This document shows, piece by piece, positions 7,236 to 15,234 of a DNA stretch of 22,400 nucleotides. This DNA comes from an uncultured Atopobium sp. (GTDB taxonomy: Bacteria > Actinomycetota > Coriobacteriia > Coriobacteriales > Atopobiaceae), in NCBI GenBank assembly GCA_937990665.1, contig CALKRF010000067.1:1-22400 (forward strand), given 5' to 3'. The translations under genes were made by a program, and so were the position numbers. Within the stretch, counting starts at the first letter, position 1, and each line of letters starts with the position of its first letter. The notes below the pieces were generated by a model, which was not told the origin of the DNA, searched no databases, and saw only the letters and a program-made list of their open reading frames with translations.

Positions 7236-9023
7236 CTAATTTTCTGAGAAAGGGCCTCTCCACATTTTGGGATCGACCATGCCAATTTGCGTGTCAGTTT
7301 CTTGAGCAAGCTCCTTTAAAAGCTCCAGCATATCCTTAAAGCCTTCCTGAGCCTCTGTTGGGTCAACTGACAACTCAGGCAAATGCATAGAAGTCCCCTG
7401 AATTTCTCGCAAAGAATTGCGTAAGGACTCTACCAGGTTAGATTCTGAAGCCTTTGTATCTCTAATTCTGTCTTGCCAGACTGACGCGTGTGGAATTTGA
7501 GCATTTGTGAGGCTCTTAGAAGACATCTCCAGTACCTCAGTGGTGTTTCTACGGTCTTTTTGGCGAGCGTGGAGCATAGAAATAATTGCTTTGACCTCGT
7601 CAACCTTTCCCATTTCTTCCACAATGGCAGAAATGCTTTTATTCCACTCAAGATAGCTGGTAAGCACGTAATCAACAAACTCGATGCGCTCTTGAGGCGT
7701 TGGCGCAGCATTCTCCAACCCATCAGTTACAACCTCAGAGATATTCTCGAGAACTGCATGGTCAATAGCTGGCGAGAAGGTATTTCTTACCCTTGCAAGG
7801 TCAACAATGTCTGCATGATACATATCTCCAAGAGGCCACAGAGAATGCGCACTAGAAATCTCTGTTCCTTTGAGCGCAAGAATGGTTTTATCGGCAGTCT
7901 CAAGCGTTAGGTAATTGTGCTGGTCAGCGTATGCGTAGCCGTATGCGCTCACCAATTTTGTATCGGTAAATGTCGAGAAAACCGTGCTATCTACAGCAAC
8001 TTTATTAACCCGAAGTCTTGCGGTAAGCAACTCCGCAGCGCTTGTTGCTCGAGAATCTTTGTTTGGAAGCAACATTACGTGGACGCGCATAGGACCTAAA
8101 GCGTCTGAAGCAAGCGCAACGGTAACAAGAGAATTGAGCGAGCCATCAACTGCAATAAACACGCCGTCAAAGCCAGACTTTACCGTGTAGTCTCGCACTC
8201 CTGTAGCCAATACGCCCCAGGTAGTAAGCGCGCTGTTATAGACGCCCGCAGTATCTTCTCTATCAAAGTTTTCGATAGTATCTTGATCAACATCGCAGAC
8301 AACCATATCTTCTGAGAAAGACGCTGCTTGTTTGACCAAATCTCCTGAAGGAGACAAGAAGAAGCTTGAACCACAAAACACCTGGTTACCATAGGCGCCA
8401 ACAGCATTAGCCGCAATAAGCCAGCTATCAAATTCTTCAACATCTCCCAGATAGCGGCTTTCTGCCACTGCCATGCCCATGGCGGACGACGAATCGTCAA
8501 CAGCAAAGCCAAAATACGGCAGGTAAATGACAGCATCTAACGAGTCGTCGACATCTTGCCACGCGTCAAGATCGTCGTAGGTAAAAGCAACACCAAACGT
8601 AAGGCCGCCTGCTTCAAATTTTGCGAGCTCAAAGGTATTCTCGCCAGATGTTTGTGCAGAGCTAGCAGAACGAGCAAGAGCGCTCATGTGCGCTATCTGG
8701 GCAGTCAATTTCAGCGGGGTTACGGCTCCGTTTCTAACGAGAAGAGCCTCACTAGCTGCACTTCCATCAAACTCTGTTACAACAGGAATAAGGGCTGCAA
8801 TTGGAAGCTTTTCCGAAAGCGAATTGATAATCTCCGAGAGGTCTGCAAAAAGTCCTTCTATGTCAGCCTCTGGCACGCTTAGCAGCCCTGTAAGAGTTGG
8901 CGCAGGATAAATGACTAGCTCAGCACCTTGTTGTTGGGCTCTCTGAGCATATTCCAGCATAGTCTGAGCGGTAAACTCAAAATCACCAGCCTGAGTGTTC
9001 ATTTGTGCAACTGCTATGCGCAT
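7236..9023 (-). CDS. Degenerate NAD synthetase homologue (probable pseudoenzyme)
   Basis: 595 residues, collinear with glutamine-dependent NAD synthetase: a nitrilase-type amidase half (1 to about 275), an ATP-pyrophosphatase half (about 280 to 520), and an extra tail of about 70 residues. Recognisable landmarks include MRIAVAQMN, SGFDGVFIAVDGS, SDALGP..VHVMLLP, LGDM and QDRIRD. The active sites look lost: the nitrilase Glu is Ala41 (YPAPTLTG), the nucleophilic Cys is Thr148 (FGVAFTYDD), the SGGxDS ATP loop reads DGSLNS (293-298), and GNKSE reads ADKTI. The reading frame is intact, so this is not a simple pseudogene. It may be regulatory, structural, or act on another substrate. GGAA precedes the start. 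It has its own small intergenic leader after the superoxide reductase terminator. Confidence 0.8.
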   Translation of the reverse strand: MRIAVAQMNTQAGDFEFTAQTMLEYAQRAQQQGAELVIYPAPTLTGLLSVPEADIEGLFADLSEIINSLSEKLPIAALIPVVTEFDGSAASEALLVRNGAVTPLKLTAQIAHMSALARSASSAQTSGENTFELAKFEAGGLTFGVAFTYDDLDAWQDVDDSLDAVIYLPYFGFAVDDSSSAMGMAVAESRYLGDVEEFDSWLIAANAVGAYGNQVFCGSSFFLSPSGDLVKQAASFSEDMVVCDVDQDTIENFDREDTAGVYNSALTTWGVLATGVRDYTVKSGFDGVFIAVDGSLNSLVTVALASDALGPMRVHVMLLPNKDSRATSAAELLTARLRVNKVAVDSTVFSTFTDTKLVSAYGYAYADQHNYLTLETADKTILALKGTEISSAHSLWPLGDMYHADIVDLARVRNTFSPAIDHAVLENISEVVTDGLENAAPTPQERIEFVDYVLTSYLEWNKSISAIVEEMGKVDEVKAIISMLHARQKDRRNTTEVLEMSSKSLTNAQIPHASVWQDRIRDTKASESNLVESLRNSLREIQGTSMHLPELSVDPTEAQEGFKDMLELLKELAQETDTQIGMVDPKMWRGPFSEN

Positions 9024-9047
9024 ACCATTCCTATCATGAACTGCTTA

Positions 9048-9071
9048 GTTTGTTTTTACCCAAAAACAAAC
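9048..9071. repeat. Perfect AT-rich inverted repeat in the leader of the NadE-like gene
   Basis: Arms gtttgttttt (9048-9057) and aaaaacaaac (9062-9071) flank accc. It lies 25 bp upstream of the NadE-like start and downstream of the superoxide reductase terminator. It could be an operator or leader hairpin; no clear -10/-35 pair was found beside it. Confidence 0.5.
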
Positions 9072-9079
9072 AGGTGTAG

Positions 9080-9115
9080 TAAGAAAAAACGGAGCTGCAG
9101 GTAGCAGCTCCGTTT
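9080..9115 (-). terminator. Rho-independent terminator of superoxide reductase gene
   Basis: Perfect 12-bp stem aaacggagctgc / gcagctccgttt (9087-9098, 9104-9115), loop of five. On the minus strand it is followed by TTTTTTCTT. It sits 42 nt past the stop codon. Confidence 0.9.
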
Positions 9116-9157
9116 CAATTCACAGATTAACCTTGCTCGTTGAATAAGCAACCAGTC

Positions 9158-9523
9158 TTAGAGGGAAACCTTCCAAAGACCGTGAAGGTTGCAGTACTCA
9201 TAAGCCTCTGCCTCAACACCCTCCTCAAGAGTGAAGGTAGCAACTGGCTCCTGGCCAGGCTTAAGCTGTGCAAACTGAGCGCCGTTCTCAGAAACAAGAG
9301 CGATGAACTCAATGTAGTGCTCTTCGAGCATTGGATGAGCAACCTCACCAACACGGACGGTAACGGTGTTGCCCTCACGAGTAACAAATGGAACGTGCTT
9401 CTCAGCTGCAGCGTCAGTAACGCCAGCCTGGAGAAGCTCAAGGTCTGCTGTCTCTACGTTGCCTGCGACACCGTAAACAACAGCGCCTGTTTCCTTGTTA
9501 CGATAAAACTTTGCGTCGATCAT
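9158..9523 (-). CDS. Superoxide reductase (desulfoferrodoxin family, center I lost)
   Basis: 121 residues. The family reduces superoxide to hydrogen peroxide without making oxygen, as suits an anaerobe. The catalytic iron ligands are all visible: His43 in EKHVPFV (with the catalytic Glu41-Lys42), His63 and His69 in HPMLEEHYIEFI, and Cys111 and His114 in CNLHGLW. The N-terminal 40 residues still resemble the desulforedoxin domain (FYRNKETGAVVYGV) but carry none of its four cysteines, as in class III enzymes of Treponema. GAGGAG lies 6-7 nt before the ATG. The gene is monocistronic: it has its own leader, and a terminator follows. An upstream palindrome may control it. Confidence 0.95.
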   Translation of the reverse strand: MIDAKFYRNKETGAVVYGVAGNVETADLELLQAGVTDAAAEKHVPFVTREGNTVTVRVGEVAHPMLEEHYIEFIALVSENGAQFAQLKPGQEPVATFTLEEGVEAEAYEYCNLHGLWKVSL

Positions 9524-9540
9524 TTTTTTCTCCTCTCACA

Positions 9541-9554
9541 ACATCCGAAGATGT
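9541..9554 (-). promoter_or_regulatory. UUCG-tetraloop hairpin in superoxide reductase leader
   Basis: In the transcript the sequence reads ACAUC-UUCG-GAUGU, a short stem closed by the very stable cUUCGg tetraloop, just upstream of GAGGAG. It may protect the 5' end or affect initiation; too short to be a terminator. Confidence 0.45.
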
Positions 9555-9576
9555 CAGAATTTCTTAGCAAGTGCTA

Positions 9577-9603
9577 CTTAAATAGTAACAGTTATTACTT
9601 AAG
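9577..9603. promoter_or_regulatory. Candidate operator palindrome upstream of superoxide reductase
   Basis: Inverted repeat cttaaatagtaa / ttattacttaag around cag, 10 of 12 positions paired, 54 bp upstream of the start codon. Size and A+T content fit a dimeric repressor site, for example a Fur/PerR-like or other redox regulator. I cannot assign the regulator, and the promoter here is not clear. Confidence 0.45.
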
Positions 9604-9633
9604 AGTAACCTGCAAATTTAGAATCGACAAAAT

Positions 9634-12600
9634 CTAAACAATCTGTGCGTATCCGCTTTGACCAATAAAATCTTTAAGCTCGGTCAAAAGAACCATGCTA
9701 CGGCCATCAATCCTGGTAGGAATTTCCATGCGCATAACATCGCCCATGTCTGTTTCTACCCTAATCTCAATACAGTCCATGCCGGGATAGCGCGAGAAGA
9801 TCTGTCCAAGTGTCTCGATAGCCTGTCTTTGAAGTTGAGATGCAGGCATATGAATAACGAGTGTCTTTGGTGTGTTGTTAGCACTGTTAAGCTCAATAGG
9901 ATTAACTTCTTGAGCAATAACCTGGTCTCCTCTATCAGAGCGCTCAAGCTTTCCAAGAACAGAAATGAAGATGTCGCTCTGGCTCTCGCCAGTCTCTGGG
10001 TCAACATCTCCAGCAAGAAGTCTTGCAGCCTTCTTGTAGAGCTTAGGGAACATGACAATAGTGATGCTACCCTCCATGTCTTCAAGCGTAACAATTGCCA
10101 TTGGATCACCGTTTTTAGTAGTACGTTTCATAACATTAGTAACCATGCCCGCAAAGCGAATAGGTTTACCTTCTGGAACTTTAAACTGCTGAGACATAGC
10201 ACCGTTAGGAAGCTGAACCTCTACATTCTCTTCGATTTCTGCAAGGGCATAATCTCTGCTCTTAGCGAGGGCGTACTCGTATGGACGAAGTGGATGATCA
10301 GAGACATAAATGCCTAAGACCTCGTACTCTTTAGTAAGCTTGAATCGCCTATCCCACTCAATGCCATCTGGCTCTGGGACAATATCACTAAAACCAGAAC
10401 CCTCTACCTCTGCAAACATATCAAACATAGAGAACTGGCCAACAGCCTTATCTTTTTGACGCTTAGTAGCAGCATCAATGATGTTTTGCGGGTTGTTCTT
10501 ATCCACAAAGCTCATCATCTGCATACGGGTATAGCCTGTTGAATCAAAAGCTCCTGCTTTGATAAGAGCCTCAACAACGTTGCGCTTTGCCTGACTTGCA
10601 TCAACACGATCAACAAAATCATGAATGTTGGCAAAGGGACCGCCTTTTTGGCGCTCAAGCATAATGGCTTCACCAACACCAGCTCCTACGCCGCGAATTC
10701 CCGCAAAGCCAAAACGAATACCCTCTTTAGTAGCCGTAAAGTCTTTACCGGACTCGTTGATGTCTGGTGGAAGAATCTTAATGCCCTCATGACGGCAAGC
10801 GCTTACGTAATGAACAATCTTATCTGTCTTGCCCATGTACGAGGTAAGAACTGCTGCCATAAACTCATGTGGATAATGCGCTTTAATCCATGCGGTCTGC
10901 ATAACAAGAATTGCATAGCCAGCAGAGTGAGATTTGTTGAATGCATAAGATGCAAACTCAAGAACATCGTCCCAAATGCTTTCTGCAACCGAGCGATCAA
11001 ATCCGTTACGAACTGCGCCGTTTTTCCAGTGGGCTTCCATGGTCTCATCAGTACCGTCATCCCAGTGCTGGACAACTTCCTGCATGAGCTTAATCTTCTT
11101 TTTAGCTACTGCTTTTCTGACCTTGTCAGACTCGCCCGCGGTAAAACCAGACATCTTCATAGAAATCTGCATAACCTGCTCTTGGTAGACCATGGTTCCG
11201 TAGGTTTCTTCCAAGATATCGTGAAGACGTGGATCGTAATCTTTGACTTCTTCTCTGCCGTTCATTCGGTTGATATAACTGGTAACCATACCAGCGTTAA
11301 GAGGACCAGGACGATACAGGGCGATAAGTGCGACGATATGCTTATATTCTGTTGGTCTCATGCCCTTAATGGTTGCAGTCATACCTGCAGACTCAACCTG
11401 GAAAACACCAGCAGTTCTACCTTCTCTAAGAAGTCTATAAATTTCTGGATCAGTAAACGGAATGTTATCTACATCGATATCAATACCGTAGTTATCCTTC
11501 ACATTTTTGATTGCACGAGAAATAACCGTTAGAGTTCTTAGTCCCAAGAAGTCCATCTTAAGAAGACCCATGTCTGCGACAGAGTGACCCTCGTACTGCG
11601 TAATCTCTACGCCGCCCTTGGTATCTACCTTGGTAGGAACATGGTCATTTACAGGCGTAGGGGCAATCAAAACTGCACAAGCATGCACGCCCTCACCACG
11701 GTGCAAGCCTTCAATAGATAGAGCGGCATCAATGATTCTTCTAGCATCAGGGTCATTCTCGTACGCGTCTTCAAAATCAGCGGAATACTGATCAGCGCCT
11801 TTTTGTCCTTCTTGAGCCTTATGAAGAACAAATTTAAGGTGAGCGTTAGGATCTCCTGGAATCATCTTAGATAGACGCTGTCCCATATAAACGGGATAGC
11901 CCAAAACACGACACGCGTCATTTATTGCCTGTTTAGCCTTGATAGTTGAATACGTAATAACGTGAGAAACACGCTCAGATCCATAAATCTGACGAACATG
12001 CTCAACAACCTCAAGACGACGCTCATCGTCGAAGTCCATATCAATATCTGGCATCTCTGAACGCTGTGGAGACAAGAACCTCTCAAACATGAGGCCATTC
12101 TCAAGAGGGTCAAACGAGGTAATATCCATAGCGTATGCAACAATAGCGCCTGCTGCAGAACCACGACCAGGACCTACGCCAATACCATTCTCTTTTGCCC
12201 AGCGAACATACTCCTGAACAATCAGGAAGTAATCTGCAAAGCCTTTTTTGCAGATGATGTCATATTCATACTCAAAACGGTCTTTAACGTTAATCTCATT
12301 GATGACAACGTTTTGCCAATCATCTCCATAACGTCTTGCAAGACCAAGCTCACACTCTTTTCTAAAGCGCTCCTCTGAGGTCTCCCCCTCTGCCAAGTCT
12401 GGAAACTTTGGCAGGTACATATGGGTCCAATCCAGCTCATAGTTACACTTATTTGCAACCTCAATGGTGTTCTCGATAGCTTCTGGACACCACGAGAAGA
12501 TCTGGCGCATTTCTTGCTCACTCTTAAGATAGAACTCACTGCCTGTCATGCGCTTGCGGTTCTCATCATCAACGCGAGCGCCTGAACCAATGCAGGAAGC

Positions 12601-13470
12601 AATATCTTGCACACTTGCGTCTTCTTTAGTGAGATAGTGGTTATCGTTGGTGGCAACTACCTTAATACCAAGGTCATGACCCATCTTTACAATGCGTTCA
12701 GCAAGAGTTCTATCGGTATAGCCACCCCAGCTTGGATCAGACAAACCGTGATCTTGAATCTCTAGGTAGAAATCATCCCCAAAGATATCTTGATAGATTT
12801 TTGCCCAACGCTCTGCTTCTTCTGGGCGACCTTGAAACAACATACGAGGAATGATGCCAGAAACACAAGCTGAAGTGCAGATAATTCCCTCGTGATAACG
12901 CTTGAGCATCTCAAGCGTAGTGCGTGGCTTGTAATAGAACATATCTTTTGAGCCCGCCTCTGACATCATTTTCATCAGATTGACATAGCCGGTCTCATTT
13001 TTAGCAAGCAGGATAAGGTGATAACGTACCTGCTTAGTGCCCTTCTCAATGCAATCATCAAGAATGAAATAAGCTTCACAGCCAAAAATTGGCTTAATAA
13101 GTGGAGAAGGTTTATTGGCCTTTACGGCCTCAATATCATGTGTTTGATTCCAAATTTGGACGTCAGAGGCCCACTGAGCATGAACCTTATCATGCTCACC
13201 AGCATTGGGATCATCTGCAGGAGGCTCTTCTAGATCCCAGCCCTTTTCAAAACATTCCACATCATGGCACCACTGGCCAAAGTCTTTAAGCGCCTCATTG
13301 TACTTACGGCATGCAAGGTCAAAATCTGGAATACCAAAGAGATATCCATGATCAGTAAGAGCAAGTGCTGGCATGCCAAACTCTACAGCTTTACTAACCA
13401 TGTCTGGGACACGGCTAGCTCCATCAAGAATGGAAAAATCTGAGTGGTTGTGGAGGTGAACAAATGCCAT
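9634..13470 (-). CDS. dnaE: DNA polymerase III alpha subunit
   Basis: 1278 residues, about 100 longer than usual. It is the replicative polymerase. The N-terminal PHP domain starts FVHLHNHSDFSILDGA and has TDHG and GCEAYF, metal-site residues that look intact; in mycobacterial DnaE1 this domain does the proofreading. The polymerase core has GPGRGSAAGA, the catalytic pair Asp475/Asp477 in MPDIDMDF, and Asp640 in KMDFLGLRTLT. A helix-hairpin-helix region (KAGAFDSTG), an OB-fold (IRFAGMV...TIVMFPKLYK) and a short tail follow. An unusual polar insert of about 65 residues (about 58-124) interrupts the PHP domain. The ribosome site is weak (AGAAGAG too far, AGAAAAAG near the ATG). The gene appears to stand alone. 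Confidence 0.98.
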   Translation of the reverse strand: MAFVHLHNHSDFSILDGASRVPDMVSKAVEFGMPALALTDHGYLFGIPDFDLACRKYNEALKDFGQWCHDVECFEKGWDLEEPPADDPNAGEHDKVHAQWASDVQIWNQTHDIEAVKANKPSPLIKPIFGCEAYFILDDCIEKGTKQVRYHLILLAKNETGYVNLMKMMSEAGSKDMFYYKPRTTLEMLKRYHEGIICTSACVSGIIPRMLFQGRPEEAERWAKIYQDIFGDDFYLEIQDHGLSDPSWGGYTDRTLAERIVKMGHDLGIKVVATNDNHYLTKEDASVQDIASCIGSGARVDDENRKRMTGSEFYLKSEQEMRQIFSWCPEAIENTIEVANKCNYELDWTHMYLPKFPDLAEGETSEERFRKECELGLARRYGDDWQNVVINEINVKDRFEYEYDIICKKGFADYFLIVQEYVRWAKENGIGVGPGRGSAAGAIVAYAMDITSFDPLENGLMFERFLSPQRSEMPDIDMDFDDERRLEVVEHVRQIYGSERVSHVITYSTIKAKQAINDACRVLGYPVYMGQRLSKMIPGDPNAHLKFVLHKAQEGQKGADQYSADFEDAYENDPDARRIIDAALSIEGLHRGEGVHACAVLIAPTPVNDHVPTKVDTKGGVEITQYEGHSVADMGLLKMDFLGLRTLTVISRAIKNVKDNYGIDIDVDNIPFTDPEIYRLLREGRTAGVFQVESAGMTATIKGMRPTEYKHIVALIALYRPGPLNAGMVTSYINRMNGREEVKDYDPRLHDILEETYGTMVYQEQVMQISMKMSGFTAGESDKVRKAVAKKKIKLMQEVVQHWDDGTDETMEAHWKNGAVRNGFDRSVAESIWDDVLEFASYAFNKSHSAGYAILVMQTAWIKAHYPHEFMAAVLTSYMGKTDKIVHYVSACRHEGIKILPPDINESGKDFTATKEGIRFGFAGIRGVGAGVGEAIMLERQKGGPFANIHDFVDRVDASQAKRNVVEALIKAGAFDSTGYTRMQMMSFVDKNNPQNIIDAATKRQKDKAVGQFSMFDMFAEVEGSGFSDIVPEPDGIEWDRRFKLTKEYEVLGIYVSDHPLRPYEYALAKSRDYALAEIEENVEVQLPNGAMSQQFKVPEGKPIRFAGMVTNVMKRTTKNGDPMAIVTLEDMEGSITIVMFPKLYKKAARLLAGDVDPETGESQSDIFISVLGKLERSDRGDQVIAQEVNPIELNSANNTPKTLVIHMPASQLQRQAIETLGQIFSRYPGMDCIEIRVETDMGDVMRMEIPTRIDGRSMVLLTELKDFIGQSGYAQIV

Positions 13471-13557
13471 CTTTTTCTACGCTCTTCTCTTTGTGCTTCA
13501 AAATTTGTTCTTTTACCAAGGGCTCTTAATTTCTTTGTATAGTGTAGCCGATTCGCC

Positions 13558-13594
13558 AGACAATAACTACTAATACAAACATATGTTCTATGTG
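13558..13594 (-). promoter_or_regulatory. dnaE promoter region with LexA-like box
   Basis: On the minus strand AGAACATATGTTTG (core GAAC-ATAT-GTTT, 13577-13588) is one base from the LexA core GAAC-N4-GTTC. It lies exactly in a 17-bp spacer between TTAGCA and TATTAG, a possible promoter. A second candidate pair, TTGTCT (13558-13563) then TATACA 16 bp on, lies closer to dnaE. Neither promoter is strong. Confidence 0.35.
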
Positions 13595-13686
13595 CTAATA
13601 CTTCTATTGCCGCTGGTAAATTGGATGAAAATATTTTCTCGCCAATTTAATAACGTCACAAAATCTCGCTGAATTTGCAAAAACCG

Positions 13687-13715
13687 TTTGACCAAAAAAC
13701 TTCTCAAAAATAAAA
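13687..13715 (+). promoter_or_regulatory. Candidate promoter of first peptidase gene
   Basis: TTGACC (13687-13692) and TAAAAG (13710-13715) are separated by 17 bp. The -35 is good and the -10 poor. A start near 13722 would place the whole inverted repeat at 13748-13792 in the leader RNA. Confidence 0.4.
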
Positions 13716-13747
13716 GTTTCAAACTGGTAACTCTTAGACTAGGGACC

Positions 13748-13792
13748 CCTTAATTGGGAATATAGTTTTTGTATTACCTATTCCAATTAAGG
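13748..13792 (+). promoter_or_regulatory. Leader hairpin covering the ribosome binding site
   Basis: Arms ccttaattgggaata (13748-13762) and tattccaattaagg (13779-13792) pair along their length with one bulged G; the loop is 16 nt. The 3' arm includes the AAGG of the Shine-Dalgarno AAGGAG (13789-13794), and the ATG follows at 13800. Pairing would hide the ribosome site. The same repeat could instead be a DNA operator. Confidence 0.6.
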
Positions 13793-13799
13793 AGATCAC

Positions 13800-15158
13800 A
13801 TGGATCAGATGAAAAGCATTTCCTTTGACGACATTACAGCGGCTCAGAAGAACTTTGAGTCCGACCGCGCTCACACAGTAGCTAAGAATGCTGCTACCAG
13901 CGCTGGTGTTAGAAAAGCAGCTCGTGTACCAGAAGGCGTTGCCCTTAATCCTCTCACCTTCGACGTTGAGGTAAAGCAAGGAGACCGCACTAATCAGAAG
14001 CGCTCTGGTCGTTGCTGGATGTTTGCATCGCTCAATACGTTTAGATACCGCATCATTAAGAAATATAACCTCTCTACCTTTGAGCTTTCTCAGGCATATC
14101 CACTGTTCTGGGACAAGATGGAGAAGTCCAACTGGTTCCTTGAGAACATTCTGGATACCCTTGATGAGCCTCTAAACGGCCGTCTTGTATCCTTCCTGCT
14201 TACCGACCCAATTGGCGACGGTGGCCAGTGGGATATGTTTAAGAGCCTTGTAAAGAAGTACGGTGTAGTTCCAAAGAGCGCTATGCCAGAGACTGCTAAC
14301 TCTTGCAACACCCACGAGATGGACGCATATCTCACCCGTTATCTTCGTAGTGCTGCAAAGCGTCTTCGTGAGACCGCAAAGGCTGGCGAGTCTCTTGAGT
14401 CTTTGCGTGAGATGAAGAAAGAGATGATGGAGGACGTCTATACCCTGCTGGTAACCTGCCTGGGTCAGCCTCCAGTATCTTTTGAGGCACGCCTGCGCGA
14501 TAAAGACGATAACCTTGTTCTTTCTGGCACCTTTACCCCTCAGGAGTTCTTCGCTGAGACTGTTGACATGAATCTTGATGATTACATTTCAATCATCTCT
14601 GCACCAACCGCTGATAAGCCTTTCAACCACACCTACACCGTTTCTCGCCTGGGCAACGTTGTTGAGGGTGGCGGCGTTCGTTACCTCAACCTTGAAATTC
14701 CTGAGCTTAAGCGCCTTGCTGTGGCTCAGCTCAAGGACAACCTGCCTGTCTGGTTTGGTTGCGATGTTGCTCAGTCCTACCTTCGCGAAGAGGGCATCAT
14801 GGACACCCGTGCGCTTGACGTTGACGGCCTCTTTGGCTTCCCTGTTGAGGGTGCACTTGACCGCGCTGAGCGCCTTGACTACGGCGAGTCTCTGATGACT
14901 CACGCAATGGTTCTTGAGGGTGTTAACTTTGACGCAGAGGGCAACACTACTCTTTGGAAGGTTGAGAACAGCTGGGGTAAAGATCACGGTCGCGATGGCT
15001 TTGACACCATCTCTGACCCTTGGTTTGACGAGTACGTCTACCAGATTGTTGTTGACAAGAAGTACCTCACTCCTGAGCAGCTCAAGACCTTTGAGACCGA
15101 GGAAGCAACTGTCCTCGAGCCATGGGACCCAATGGGCTCTCTTGCAACGCTTCGCTAA
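13800..15158 (+). CDS. pepC: Aminopeptidase C (C1B bleomycin hydrolase family), first copy
   Basis: 452 residues, the normal size for PepC. This cytoplasmic hexameric cysteine aminopeptidase trims N-terminal residues from peptides. The papain-type active site is complete: Gln66 and Cys72 in NQKRSGRCWMFASLN, His368 in LMTHAMVLEG, Asn390 in KVENSWGKDHG. The C-terminus LEPWDPMGSLATLR matches the family's gating tail. Codon use looks strongly biased (aag, ctt, gac, acc), suggesting high expression. A leader hairpin may control translation, and a terminator follows at 15171. The next gene is a paralogue with the same catalytic layout. Confidence 0.95.
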   Translation: MDQMKSISFDDITAAQKNFESDRAHTVAKNAATSAGVRKAARVPEGVALNPLTFDVEVKQGDRTNQKRSGRCWMFASLNTFRYRIIKKYNLSTFELSQAYPLFWDKMEKSNWFLENILDTLDEPLNGRLVSFLLTDPIGDGGQWDMFKSLVKKYGVVPKSAMPETANSCNTHEMDAYLTRYLRSAAKRLRETAKAGESLESLREMKKEMMEDVYTLLVTCLGQPPVSFEARLRDKDDNLVLSGTFTPQEFFAETVDMNLDDYISIISAPTADKPFNHTYTVSRLGNVVEGGGVRYLNLEIPELKRLAVAQLKDNLPVWFGCDVAQSYLREEGIMDTRALDVDGLFGFPVEGALDRAERLDYGESLMTHAMVLEGVNFDAEGNTTLWKVENSWGKDHGRDGFDTISDPWFDEYVYQIVVDKKYLTPEQLKTFETEEATVLEPWDPMGSLATLR

Positions 15159-15170
15159 GGCACAAACCAT

Positions 15171-15206
15171 CTGGCGAGAAGATCGGTCTTCTCGCCAGGT
15201 TTTTTT
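15171..15206 (+). terminator. Terminator made of an inverted TGGCGAGAA pair
   Basis: Perfect 12-bp stem ctggcgagaaga / tcttctcgccag (15171-15182, 15187-15198) with loop tcgg, followed by gttttttt. Each arm is one exact copy of the repeated 9-mer. Confidence 0.95.
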
Positions 15207-15234
15207 CTAAACGCTACAAACAAAAGGAGCCGCA

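Larger units (their letters stand above)
13471..13799. other. Divergent intergenic region dnaE / pepC
   Basis: 329 bp without a gene. It holds the dnaE promoter candidates, a LexA-like box, one copy of the TTCTCGCCA motif (13636-13644), a rightward promoter candidate and the leader hairpin of the first peptidase gene. No small ORF with a good ribosome site was seen. Confidence 0.7.

Noticed and set aside
10621..11532. 303-codon rightward ORF inside dnaE
   Set aside because: Antisense to conserved polymerase core; open only because of codon bias on the other strand.
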